Part shown: positions 1 through 8,061 of the stretch, piece after piece | Position numbering within the stretch: position 1 is the first letter of the stretch | Layout: each line of letters starts with the position of its first letter | Assembly: GCF_900170035.1 (NCBI RefSeq) | Contig: NZ_LT828554.1 | Coordinates: forward strand, 26,016-84,343 | Source: Desulfamplus magnetovallimortis | GTDB taxonomy: Bacteria; Desulfobacterota; Desulfobacteria; Desulfobacterales; Desulfobacteraceae | Reading direction: 5' to 3' | Length of the DNA stretch: 58,328 nucleotides | The notes under the pieces: generated by a model | What the model was told of the DNA's origin: nothing | What the model saw: only the letters and a program-made list of their open reading frames with translations | Database searches by the model: none | Made by a program: the position numbers and the translations under genes

Positions 1-57
1 TGTTCCTTAAGATTCATAATTTTTAATACCGCATTAAGTTAGCCTCCCCCAAAGACA

Positions 58-470
58 AAATTTGTATCTATTTCCACATTAAACCGTCATGGCCGGAGTC
101 CGGCTACCCTCGATCATGAAAATAATGTATCTATTTCCACGGTAAAAACTGCTCTCTATTATCTATTATATCAATAAGTTACTCTTTATTATTCAGCACA
201 ATTAACTTTTTCAATTTTATCAGTAATATAGTATTCCTTTTTTCTTTGATAAGTAATAGAGTAATATAAACTGACATGGGGAGCGTTTCACCACCCCCGA
301 GCATTGAAATAATGTATCCGTTTCCACAGTAAACGGACATGGCGGACGATTAGCCTTCCCCCCGATAATTGAAAAAGCGTATCTATTTCCACAGTAAGCG
401 GACATGGCTGTCATCCAGCCACCCCCGAACATGAAAATTTGTATCCATTTTCACGGTAAAACTGGGGTTG
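58..470. repeat. Cluster of dispersed repeat family C (no gene in 1-652)
   Basis: Several tandem, diverged copies of a unit of about 65-70 bp, recognisable by TATCYATTTCCACRGTAAAC followed by GGACATGG, a variable short stretch, then CCACCCCCGA and an A-rich tail. Copies start near 65, 137, 316, 388 and 450. Related single copies occur at 19635-19705, 26885-26950 (reverse), 29565-29632 and 33972-34042. No protein with coding character is seen in the first 650 bases. The function is unknown; this looks like a chromosomal interspersed repeat. Confidence 0.6.
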
Positions 471-485
471 CTTCTAATATCGGCC

Positions 486-592
486 ATTTGTCTGAATCAG
501 GATAACCAGGATAAAAAAGATGTTCAAGATACTTGCTTAATCCTGCCTTATCCTGTTAATCCTGGGTATCCTGATTCAGACAGCCTCACAAA
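486..592. repeat. Hairpin repeat, core of MITE family A
   Basis: An inverted repeat with arms of about 22 bp (TGTCTGAATCAGGATAACCA and its imperfect complement ending in CTGATTCAGACA) around a centre rich in AATCCTGCCTTATCCTG. The same core lies inside the longer family A elements at 6951-7105, 9735-9909, 34805-35083 and 58169-58328. The outer CTCAAAATCGACA ends are absent here, so this is a shorter or decayed relative. Confidence 0.6.
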
Positions 593-673
593 AATTAACA
601 TTGGCCGAAATTAGAACCACCCCCGTAAAACTATTAGTGAAAATATAGAAATATGATCAAGGAGGCCATGCCA

Positions 674-1477
674 ATGAAAGAAATCAAGACAAAAAAACTC
701 TGCTATTTAAGCATTGTTCAAATAATTTTTGCCATACTATTTTATGCAGAACCCTGCTCTTCATTTGAAGTTGCCTTAAGGATAACAGATCGCGAGATTG
801 TGGAAAGCCTTGCAGAAGTGAAACAGGGACAGCAGGCAATGAACAGGAGAATTGATGACCTTATAACTAACATGAATAAGCGCTTTGAAGAGATGAATAC
901 AAACTTTAGCAGCCGGTTTGCAGCAATTGACAAGCGCTTTGAAGACATGAATGCAAACTTTAACAGCCGGTTTGCAGCAATCGACAAGCGCTTTGAAGAC
1001 ATGAATGCAAACTTTAACAGCCGGTTTGCAGCAATCGACAAGCGTTTTGAAGACATGAATGCAAACTTTAACAGCCGGTTTGAAGCGGCTGACAGACGCT
1101 TCGAAGACATGAATAAACGATTTGAAGAGATGAATGCAAACTTTAACAACAGATTTGAAGAGATGCACAACACCCTTCTTACCCTATATGCTTCCACAAT
1201 GGCTCTTTTTGGGGGACTTATGGGATATATGATTTGGGACAGAAAAAAATCCCACCTTCCGCTTGAAAGAAAACTTAATGCAGTTGTTGAAGATATCTCT
1301 ATAACAAAAACAAATACATCAAGTAGAATAACAAATATAGATATGGAGCTTCAACAGCACCTTGACATTGGAAATCCTTCAGGCCCTGTTATTCCAAGAC
1401 TGCTGCAAGCCCTTCGTGAACTTGCCAGAACAGACGAAAAGCTTGCAGATGTGCTCAGAAGTTTTTCTTTATTATAA
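674..1477 (+). CDS. Exported coiled-coil protein with 18-residue repeats and a C-terminal membrane segment
   Basis: Not a recognised family. The frame is open from an ATG at 653, but AAGGAGG at 659-665 fits the ATG at 674 (8-nt spacing), so that start is preferred. The N-terminus is a signal-peptide-like segment. It is followed by a long charged helical region with nearly identical 18-residue repeats of the type KRFEDMNANFNSRFAAID (about four full copies and one degenerate copy). A single hydrophobic segment (STMALFGGLMGYMIW) then precedes a basic stop-transfer and a soluble tail of about 85 residues. Phe and Arg recur in register, as expected of a coiled coil. It probably spans the periplasm and anchors in the inner membrane. 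The stop lies 12 bp before the hybrid kinase gene, suggesting co-transcription. Function unknown. Confidence 0.8.
   Translation: MKEIKTKKLCYLSIVQIIFAILFYAEPCSSFEVALRITDREIVESLAEVKQGQQAMNRRIDDLITNMNKRFEEMNTNFSSRFAAIDKRFEDMNANFNSRFAAIDKRFEDMNANFNSRFAAIDKRFEDMNANFNSRFEAADRRFEDMNKRFEEMNANFNNRFEEMHNTLLTLYASTMALFGGLMGYMIWDRKKSHLPLERKLNAVVEDISITKTNTSSRITNIDMELQQHLDIGNPSGPVIPRLLQALRELARTDEKLADVLRSFSLL
878..1093 (+). repeat. 54-bp tandem repeat inside the coiled-coil gene, 4 copies
   Basis: Units start at 878, 932, 986 and 1040, each encoding 18 residues beginning KRFE. The second and third units are nearly identical at the DNA level, which points to recent expansion. The period is a multiple of three, so copy number can change without losing the frame. 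Confidence 0.85.
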
Positions 1478-1489
1478 GGACATATTTTC

Positions 1490-4400
1490 ATGTCTAATAT
1501 TAATAAGACCCAAAAGCCTTCAAAGCAAAATTCTGAAAACCATAATCATAAAAATGATAAAATTGGTCTTTTATATGAAACTGTAGGGGCAGAATCCATT
1601 TCTGCCCCAGTTTCAATGTGCGTTGTGCCCACAGGGCATGGCAGTTATAAAAAAACTTCAACATACAATACTTTTAAATTTTTATTGATTCTGATTATTG
1701 TGCTTGCTGGATGCACAATGACATATCTCACCGTGGCATGGGTTGAAAAAGATATGAAGCACAAACTTATCCAGCAAGCCAGAATGGTGGCACAGGGTAT
1801 AAATATTGAACGTTTAACGACCCTTTCCGGTACAGCAAGGGATATTGATACATCACACTACCTTAGAATCAAGGAGCAGCTTGCTGCTGTAGCTTCAGCA
1901 ACTCCCCATTGTCGATACATTTATCTTATGGGACGCCACTCTGATAACACACTTTTTTTCTTTGTTGACAGTGAACCTGATGACTCTGAGAAGTGTTCTC
2001 CGGCAGGGGAAATATATGATAAAGCCCCAGAAAATGCACATCGCATTTTCTATGACAGCTCCGAAGATGTTGTAGGCCCTTACACAGATCAACGAGGTAA
2101 ATGGGTGACAGCCCTAATACCTGTGTCAGAACCCAGAACCTCCGTGGTGATAGCCGTCCTCGGTATGGATATTGATGCCCGTATATGGCACAAAACGCTT
2201 CTTTTTTCAGCAGTTCCGCCTGTTTTGCTGACTATTATGCTACTGATTATATTTCTGCTCACTTCAATTTCTATGAAAAAACGCAGCAGAGAAAATAGAT
2301 GTGTCAACAAAGAGAGTAACAGCATAATAACGTCTAAAGGAAAATCATTTTATATGCAACATCTTGAAGCTCTTATGTTGCTTGCTGCAGGAGTCTCATT
2401 CACAATCTTTTTTGCCTGGATATCATGGAAAACAGAGAGCATGAACCGCAATGAATTTTTCATGCAGCTTGCAGCAAACGAGACAGCATCTATTGCTGAA
2501 ACAATGAAGGATATCAGGGATACTGAACTAAAAAGCCTTGCTGCCTTCTATTCCGGCAGCCAGAAGGTCACCTTTGATGAGTTCCGGAAATTCACTTCAT
2601 TTCTGACAAAAAATCCTGCTGTAGCTGCGTGGGAGTGGGTTCCGGAAGTTCCGGAGTCCCAACGAACAGTTGTTGAAAAAGAGGTGGAAAAATCTGGATT
2701 TACTGGATTCAGAATATGGGAAAAGGATGAATATGGGCAAAAATTAATGGTACAAAGCCGCCCATTCTATTACCCGGTCATACATGTGGCACCACTTTCC
2801 GGAAACGGCCCTGCCCTTGGATATGATGTAGGATCTGAACCTGTCCGCAGGGCAGGACTTGAAAAAGCCATAGCCACGGGCTTGCCAACAGCCACCGACC
2901 CTGTAACTCTTGTCCAAGAGATATCCAATCAAAAAGGAATTCTTGTTTTTCAGTCTGTTCAAAAATACAAATATGAAAAAGATACAGAAAATATTAATGG
3001 CCTTGTCCTTGCTGTTCTGAGGATGACAACACTGCTGAAGTCAAATGCTTCAGGAAATGGAATATCAATGAAACTATCCCTGCTTGACAGGGAAGCAGAA
3101 CCAGAATCCCTTGCTGTTACATGGGATGATGGGAAGCCTGATACTTATGCATCGTCAAATCTTTACGCAGTGCGGCCTGTAATGGCTTTTGGCAAGGTCT
3201 TCTGGGTCACTGCATATCCAGATCATACATTCATTGATGCATATCCAATAAATGGATGGTGGATTACCATTTTAACGGGATTTGCTCTGACTTCAGCCAT
3301 TGCAGTTCTGCTCCAGACCATAATACGCCGCAAAGAGAGACTTGAATACCTTGTTTTTGAAAGAACCCAAGAACTGCAAAAAAATGAAGCCCTTCAACGG
3401 ATGCTGCTTGATACCCTTCCTGCTGGAGTGGTAATTATTGATTCAAAAACCCGTATCATTGAAAGGGCAAACAAGTATGTTGCAACCATGTTTGGTGGAT
3501 CTTTGGAAAATCTAATAGGCAAAAGATGTCATTCACTTTTATGCCCTGCCAACGAAAATGCCTGTCCTGTAGATGATCTGGGACAGACAATTGATAACTC
3601 CGAGCGGGAGATGATCAGGAAAGATGGTACACGACTTCCAATACTCAAAACTGTCACTCCAATAATTCTTGAAAATAAGGAAAAATTTCTGGAATGCTTT
3701 GTGGATATATCAAAACTCAAGGAGATCCAGGAAGAGTTGCTGCAGTCAAACAGTCAGCTTGAACAGGCAACCGAACGTGCCAACATCATGGCTGTGGAAG
3801 CTGAAATGGCAAGTATTGCAAAAAGCGAGTTCCTTGCAAACATGAGTCACGAGATCCGAACCCCCATGAACGGGGTAATAGGTATGACTGGGCTTCTGCT
3901 GGATACAGAACTCAACCCTGAACAGCGTCGTTATACAGAGACAGTAAGAGCAAGCGGAGAGGCACTGCTTGCCATTATCAACGATATTCTTGATTTTTCC
4001 AAGATTGAGGCTGGCAAGCTGGAACTTGAGATAATGGATTTTGACCTTCTTGAAATGCTTGATGACTTTACAGCCACCCTTGCTGTTCGTGCTGATGAAA
4101 AGGGATTGGAGCTTATCTGTGCTCCTGATCCTTCAACCCCTGTTCTACTGAAGGGAGATCCTGGCAGGCTGCGCCAGATACTTACAAATCTTGTTGGAAA
4201 TGCCATCAAATTTACCCAATCCGGAGAAGTAGTTGTAAGGGTTTCTCTTTTATCTGGCACAAAAGATTTATTTCTGGCTGATTCTAAAAACATCTCCACT
4301 GAACCTTCGTTGCCGAATTCAACTATATCCCAGGACCATGAAAATGGTGATAAAAATTTTAACGATAAAGAAGATAGATGGGTCTATGAAACAGATGATC

Positions 4401-5983
4401 CTCCTTCATCCCTGGATGACATTGAAGATAGAGTTTTGCTCAAATTTTCCGTGCAGGATACAGGCATAGGTATTCCAGAGGATAAAATAAATCTTCTCTT
4501 TGAAAAATTTACTCAGGCAGATACCTCAACAACGCGTCAATATGGAGGCACAGGCCTTGGCCTTGCAATATCAAAGCAGTTATCGGAAATGATGGGAGGA
4601 GAGATAGGAGTAAACAGCATTGAGGGTAAAGGTTCTGAATTCTGGTTTACAGCATCTCTTGAAAAACAGCCACGGGAGGCAGGTCAAAAAAAATATACCC
4701 GGGATGAACATTTTTCAGAAGAAAACCTTAAAAATATTCGGGTTTTGATAGTTGACGATAATGCAACCAATCGTGAGATTTTGCATATAAGAGTTGCATC
4801 CTGGGGTATGCTGCCATTTAATGTTGACAGTGGGCCATCAGCACTGCAAGCAATATATCAGGCTCTATCGGAAAAAGATCCTTTCGGACTTGCCATTATA
4901 GATATGCAGATGCCTGACATGGATGGCGAGACCCTTGGAAGGGCAATAAGAGCAGACAAATCACTTGGGGATCTCAAGATGATCATGCTGACTTCCATTG
5001 GAGCAAAAGAAGATACACGTTACTTTGAAAATATAGGTTTTTCTGCCTATGCCACCAAACCTGTGCGCCATAATGAATTAAAATCCATGATATGCAGGGT
5101 ACTTGACAAACAAGTGAAGTCCCATACAGCCAAAAATATGGCTGAACTGCCCCGAGACAGTAATTTAATTCGGAAAAAATTTGACAATATTACAGCACGT
5201 ATTCTCCTTGCTGAGGACAACATAACCAACCAGCAGGTTGCCATGGGTATTCTAAAAAAACTCGGTTTAAGGGCAGATGCAGTTGCAAACGGGGAGGAGG
5301 CTATAAAGGCCCTTGAATCCATTGACTACGACATTGTTCTGATGGATGTACAGATGCCGGTGATGGATGGAATAAAAGCCACGCAGATTATACGAAACAG
5401 GAAATCTATGGTTATAAATCATAAAATCCCCATTATTGCCATGACAGCCCACGCAATGCAGGGAGATCGTGAAAAATGCCTGGATGCCGGCATGGATGAT
5501 TATCTTTCAAAACCTGTTGATCCCCATGCAATGGTTGAAGTTCTGTCAAAATTTCTTCCGGAAAAAAGATCGTCGTCATATGCCGTATCTTCAAATACAA
5601 TATCCAATATAACCCCTGATTCTTTTATACCCCATGATTCTTTTACAACAGATGAACTTGAAATATTTGATAAAGCTTCCATGATGGATCGTATGATGGA
5701 TGACCAGAATTTGGTAGATACGGTATTAACGATTTTTTTTGAAGATATCCCTACTCATATCAACACAATAAAAAAACTTGTGGATAGAGGCGATTTGGCT
5801 GAAATAGCAAAATATGCACACACAATCAAAGGATCATCTGCAAATATTTCTGCCAATGCAATGAGTGCTGTAGCTCATGAACTTGAAAAAGCCTCTTCTG
5901 CCGAAGATCTATCTGAATTAAAAAAATTAACTGCAAAACTGGAATTTGAGCTGGAACGTTTAAGGAATCTACTTGGTAACTGA
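1490..5983 (+). CDS. Hybrid sensor histidine kinase (CHASE-PAS-HisKA-HATPase-REC-REC-Hpt)
   Basis: A membrane multistep phosphorelay kinase of 1,497 residues. Order: variable N-terminus; TM at about 63-86; first periplasmic sensor of about 150 residues; TM at about 236-262; TM at about 293-313; CHASE-like sensor at about 365-560; TM at about 589-612; PAS at about 636-750; HisKA with MSHEIRTPMNG (phospho-His about 787); HATPase with N box (LVGNAIKFT), DTGIGI and GGTGLGLAIS; REC1 (DDN, phospho-Asp about 1138); REC2 (EDN, phospho-Asp about 1286); Hpt with HTIKGSSANIS (His about 1444). All relay residues are present, so it can autophosphorylate and relay within one chain. No output regulator is adjacent; the partner and signal are unknown. 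It lies 12 bp after the coiled-coil gene. The first 60 residues are low-complexity and include a palindromic insertion, so the true start could be a little downstream. Confidence 0.93.
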   Translation: MSNINKTQKPSKQNSENHNHKNDKIGLLYETVGAESISAPVSMCVVPTGHGSYKKTSTYNTFKFLLILIIVLAGCTMTYLTVAWVEKDMKHKLIQQARMVAQGINIERLTTLSGTARDIDTSHYLRIKEQLAAVASATPHCRYIYLMGRHSDNTLFFFVDSEPDDSEKCSPAGEIYDKAPENAHRIFYDSSEDVVGPYTDQRGKWVTALIPVSEPRTSVVIAVLGMDIDARIWHKTLLFSAVPPVLLTIMLLIIFLLTSISMKKRSRENRCVNKESNSIITSKGKSFYMQHLEALMLLAAGVSFTIFFAWISWKTESMNRNEFFMQLAANETASIAETMKDIRDTELKSLAAFYSGSQKVTFDEFRKFTSFLTKNPAVAAWEWVPEVPESQRTVVEKEVEKSGFTGFRIWEKDEYGQKLMVQSRPFYYPVIHVAPLSGNGPALGYDVGSEPVRRAGLEKAIATGLPTATDPVTLVQEISNQKGILVFQSVQKYKYEKDTENINGLVLAVLRMTTLLKSNASGNGISMKLSLLDREAEPESLAVTWDDGKPDTYASSNLYAVRPVMAFGKVFWVTAYPDHTFIDAYPINGWWITILTGFALTSAIAVLLQTIIRRKERLEYLVFERTQELQKNEALQRMLLDTLPAGVVIIDSKTRIIERANKYVATMFGGSLENLIGKRCHSLLCPANENACPVDDLGQTIDNSEREMIRKDGTRLPILKTVTPIILENKEKFLECFVDISKLKEIQEELLQSNSQLEQATERANIMAVEAEMASIAKSEFLANMSHEIRTPMNGVIGMTGLLLDTELNPEQRRYTETVRASGEALLAIINDILDFSKIEAGKLELEIMDFDLLEMLDDFTATLAVRADEKGLELICAPDPSTPVLLKGDPGRLRQILTNLVGNAIKFTQSGEVVVRVSLLSGTKDLFLADSKNISTEPSLPNSTISQDHENGDKNFNDKEDRWVYETDDPPSSLDDIEDRVLLKFSVQDTGIGIPEDKINLLFEKFTQADTSTTRQYGGTGLGLAISKQLSEMMGGEIGVNSIEGKGSEFWFTASLEKQPREAGQKKYTRDEHFSEENLKNIRVLIVDDNATNREILHIRVASWGMLPFNVDSGPSALQAIYQALSEKDPFGLAIIDMQMPDMDGETLGRAIRADKSLGDLKMIMLTSIGAKEDTRYFENIGFSAYATKPVRHNELKSMICRVLDKQVKSHTAKNMAELPRDSNLIRKKFDNITARILLAEDNITNQQVAMGILKKLGLRADAVANGEEAIKALESIDYDIVLMDVQMPVMDGIKATQIIRNRKSMVINHKIPIIAMTAHAMQGDREKCLDAGMDDYLSKPVDPHAMVEVLSKFLPEKRSSSYAVSSNTISNITPDSFIPHDSFTTDELEIFDKASMMDRMMDDQNLVDTVLTIFFEDIPTHINTIKKLVDRGDLAEIAKYAHTIKGSSANISANAMSAVAHELEKASSAEDLSELKKLTAKLEFELERLRNLLGN
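1586..1608. repeat. REP-like perfect hairpin inside the kinase N-terminal coding region
   Basis: GGGGCAGAA-TCCAT-TTCTGCCCC: 9-bp perfect arms with a 5-nt loop. It is followed at about 1625-1637 by a second small hairpin (TGCCC-ACA-GGGCA). This is the layout of common intergenic REP-type elements, but here it is read in frame as part of the kinase N-terminus. Confidence 0.7.
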
Positions 5984-6053
5984 TTAAAATATACCTGGCA
6001 ACTGATAAAAATGTACCTGGTAACTGATTAAAATGTACTTGGTAACTGATTAA
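5971..6053 (+). repeat. Tandem repeat of about 21 bp starting in the kinase stop-codon region
   Basis: Four copies of a unit close to ATGTACCTGGTAACTGATTA, the first containing the last codons and stop of the kinase gene. The array fills the start of the gap before the next gene. It looks like slippage expansion of the gene's 3' end. Confidence 0.75.
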
Positions 6054-6142
6054 TATCCCCCATTGCGGATTTGTGGGGATATAAAGGATGCCTTGTTTTC
6101 TTCACTTTTTACGAAACCATCAACTTTTGAAAAGGAGTAATC

Positions 6143-6937
6143 ATGCCTATTGTTACGATATCCAGGGGAAGCTATAACAGGGGCAGAGCAGTGGCTGAAA
6201 AACTTGCTCAAAAGATAGGATATACCTGTATCTCCCGTGATGAGGTTATTGAAAATCTGGATGAATTTCATCTGCAGGAGATAAAGCTGGTGCGTGGTCT
6301 CAATGATGCTTTTTCAGTGCTGGATCGTTTTCCAAATGGTAAAAAAAGATTTGTGAGTGCCATACGTGCAGCCTTGTTACAGCGTTTCATGGCAGGGAAT
6401 GTGGTATATCACGGTCTTGTGGGTCATCACTTTGTGAAAACAATATCACATGTGCTAAAGGTGCGGATTATTGCCGATACAGAGAGTCGTGTTGCAGATG
6501 AAATGAACAGAGAAGATATCTCGGCTGAAAAAGCAAGGTTTATTCTTAAAAGTGATGACGAAGAGCGCCGGAAATGGTGTATGTTCCTTTACGGAATTGA
6601 TCTTTTTGATGCAGAAATCTATAATCTTGTAATCAGAGTTGGCCACCTTTCTGAAGATGATGCTGTTGATATTATTACCAATGCAGTAAAACTTCCTTCA
6701 TTTCAGGAGACAGCACAGTCCAGGGCAGAGCTTGCTGATTCGGCGCTATCAAGCATCGTAACCTATGCGCTTTTTGATTTTCCAAGCGCCTCGGTCTCAG
6801 CCCGTGACGGTCACGTCAAGGTGGTACTGAAAGTTCCTGAAGATCAGTGTTCTGTAATAAAAGAGAGAATAGAGGCTAAACTTTCAGCTATTGACGCTGT
6901 CAAAGAGCAGTCTATTATTATTGACCCATATTACTAA
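6143..6937 (+). CDS. Cytidylate-kinase-like P-loop protein
   Basis: A 264-residue protein opening MPIVTISRGSYNRGRAVAEK, the N-terminal signature of the cytidylate kinase-like family (Pfam Cytidylate_kin2), where the P-loop is the degenerate SRGxxxxGxxVA type. Conserved features follow: the GYxxISRDEV stretch, a VVYHGLVGHHF strand and a lid-like RVADEMNREDISxEKA helix. The last 70 residues form an extra domain resembling a small alpha/beta (BON-like) fold. Strong ribosome site AAAGGAG 7 nt before ATG. It probably phosphorylates a nucleotide or a related small substrate in the cytoplasm, but family members are poorly characterised. It stands alone between two repeat elements. Confidence 0.8.
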   Translation: MPIVTISRGSYNRGRAVAEKLAQKIGYTCISRDEVIENLDEFHLQEIKLVRGLNDAFSVLDRFPNGKKRFVSAIRAALLQRFMAGNVVYHGLVGHHFVKTISHVLKVRIIADTESRVADEMNREDISAEKARFILKSDDEERRKWCMFLYGIDLFDAEIYNLVIRVGHLSEDDAVDIITNAVKLPSFQETAQSRAELADSALSSIVTYALFDFPSASVSARDGHVKVVLKVPEDQCSVIKERIEAKLSAIDAVKEQSIIIDPYY

Positions 6938-6950
6938 GTACTCAAAATCG

Positions 6951-7105
6951 ACATCTTATTTCTTTTTGACCAGTTATTGAATTTGTCTAAACCAGGATGA
7001 AAAGGATGCTCAGGATAAATAATCCTGCCTTATCCTGTTAATCTTGGGTATCCTGATTCAGACAGTGTTGACAAGGCTCAAAAGATTATAGCTGTCGGTT
7101 TTGAG
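6951..7105. mobile_element. MITE family A, copy 1
   Basis: Outer terminal inverted repeats CTCAAAATCGACATCTTAT and its imperfect complement ending GTCGGTTTTGAG, each bordered by TA (possible TA target duplication). An inner inverted repeat is built on GTCTGAATCAGGAT/ATCCTGATTCAGAC. No open frame. Length about 155 bp. The remaining bases up to 7224 show nothing else recognisable. Confidence 0.75.
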
Positions 7106-7224
7106 TAAGTAATGGATTAAAAACAACTTACCCATTTAAGAATACATATCCTTTTAATCACGGAAGATGTGATTGTTAAATGGAAGTGTTATTTCGTGCT
7201 AATTCCTAAAACTAAAGCATAACC

Positions 7225-7932
7225 ATGTCTATAAATCTTTATGAAAAAAATGACTCCATTTTTGTATGCCACAATTGCGGCTTTAAGCAAGTGACAATTA
7301 AAACAACTCCCCCTCCTAAACATGAAAAATCCATTTTCAAATCCAATTTCATATCAATAACCATGACTATGAATGTTTATGAAAAAAAGAATCCTGTTTT
7401 TACATGCCCCAATTGTGGCTCTAAACAGTTTACAGATAAAGAGCCCGTAATTTACAAACATGAAGAGTCTATTTTTAAATGTCCTCACTGCCATTTTGAA
7501 CAAACATTTAATATCGCTCCATTTATAGAAAAAGGCAAAAAAAATATAAGTGTAAAGTGCAGATGCAAGGAAGTCTCTGAAATAACGATAGAATCAAGCA
7601 AAGATCCCAACAAAGAGCTAAGAAAAGACTTCAGAAAAGAAGTTTCATTAAAGGGGTCATGCCTGATTGAGAAAACAAACAAAAAATGCGAAATTGTTCT
7701 TGTCAGAAATATTTCCCGAAGCGGGCTTCGTATGGATTATTTCATTATGGATAAAAAGTGTATGGCAGAACTGGAACCCGAAGATATTGTAACAATTGAG
7801 TTTGAGCTGGATGATTCCAAAAGACACCTTGTTAAAAAAAGATGCATAGTTCGTTTTAAAATGGAAGGTTATATTGGAGTTGAATTTATTGATGACGAGT
7901 ACGCAAGAGAGATTGGCATGTTTTTGTGGTAA
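7225..7932 (+). CDS. Zinc-ribbon and PilZ-domain protein
   Basis: 235 residues. The N-terminal part carries CxxC knuckles (CHNC, CPNC, CPHC, and a CRC) typical of small zinc ribbons. The C-terminal part is a PilZ domain: RKDFRKEVSLKG supplies the RxxxR-type arginine motif, NISRSGLRMD the (D/N)xSxxG motif, and IGVEFID a closing strand. It is expected to bind cyclic di-GMP in the cytoplasm and relay this to an unknown partner. The first 46 residues duplicate the next 40 at both DNA and protein level (MSINLYEKN... versus MTMNVYEKK...). The original start may therefore be the ATG at 7363, with 7225 belonging to the duplicated copy. The ribosome site is weak at both. Confidence 0.8.
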   Translation: MSINLYEKNDSIFVCHNCGFKQVTIKTTPPPKHEKSIFKSNFISITMTMNVYEKKNPVFTCPNCGSKQFTDKEPVIYKHEESIFKCPHCHFEQTFNIAPFIEKGKKNISVKCRCKEVSEITIESSKDPNKELRKDFRKEVSLKGSCLIEKTNKKCEIVLVRNISRSGLRMDYFIMDKKCMAELEPEDIVTIEFELDDSKRHLVKKRCIVRFKMEGYIGVEFIDDEYAREIGMFLW

Positions 7933-7937
7933 ATATA

Positions 7938-8052
7938 TTTGGGTATTATTTATATCTCATGAAAATCATTTTACATTGTTTTAAAAAAGAAGCCCTCAAA
8001 ATAAAATTTCTTACCTGAAGAGTAAATAAACTGGTAAATGAAGCATACCTAA
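7938..8052. repeat. Possible decayed family B repeat
   Basis: The right edge GGTAAATGAAGCATACC matches the right end of family B elements (compare 28165-28186). The left edge, GGGTATTATTTATATCTCAT, is only loosely similar to the family's left end. Non-coding gap between convergent genes. Confidence 0.35.
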
Positions 8053-8061
8053 AATATGATG

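Noticed and set aside
220-432. Small reverse-strand gene in the first repeat cluster
   Set aside because: It lies wholly in family C repeats and has no ribosome site or protein similarity.
742-1197. Long reverse-strand open frames across the coiled-coil gene
   Set aside because: They mirror the 54-bp repeats of the forward gene. The forward frame has a ribosome site, signal peptide and membrane segment, while the reverse frames have none.
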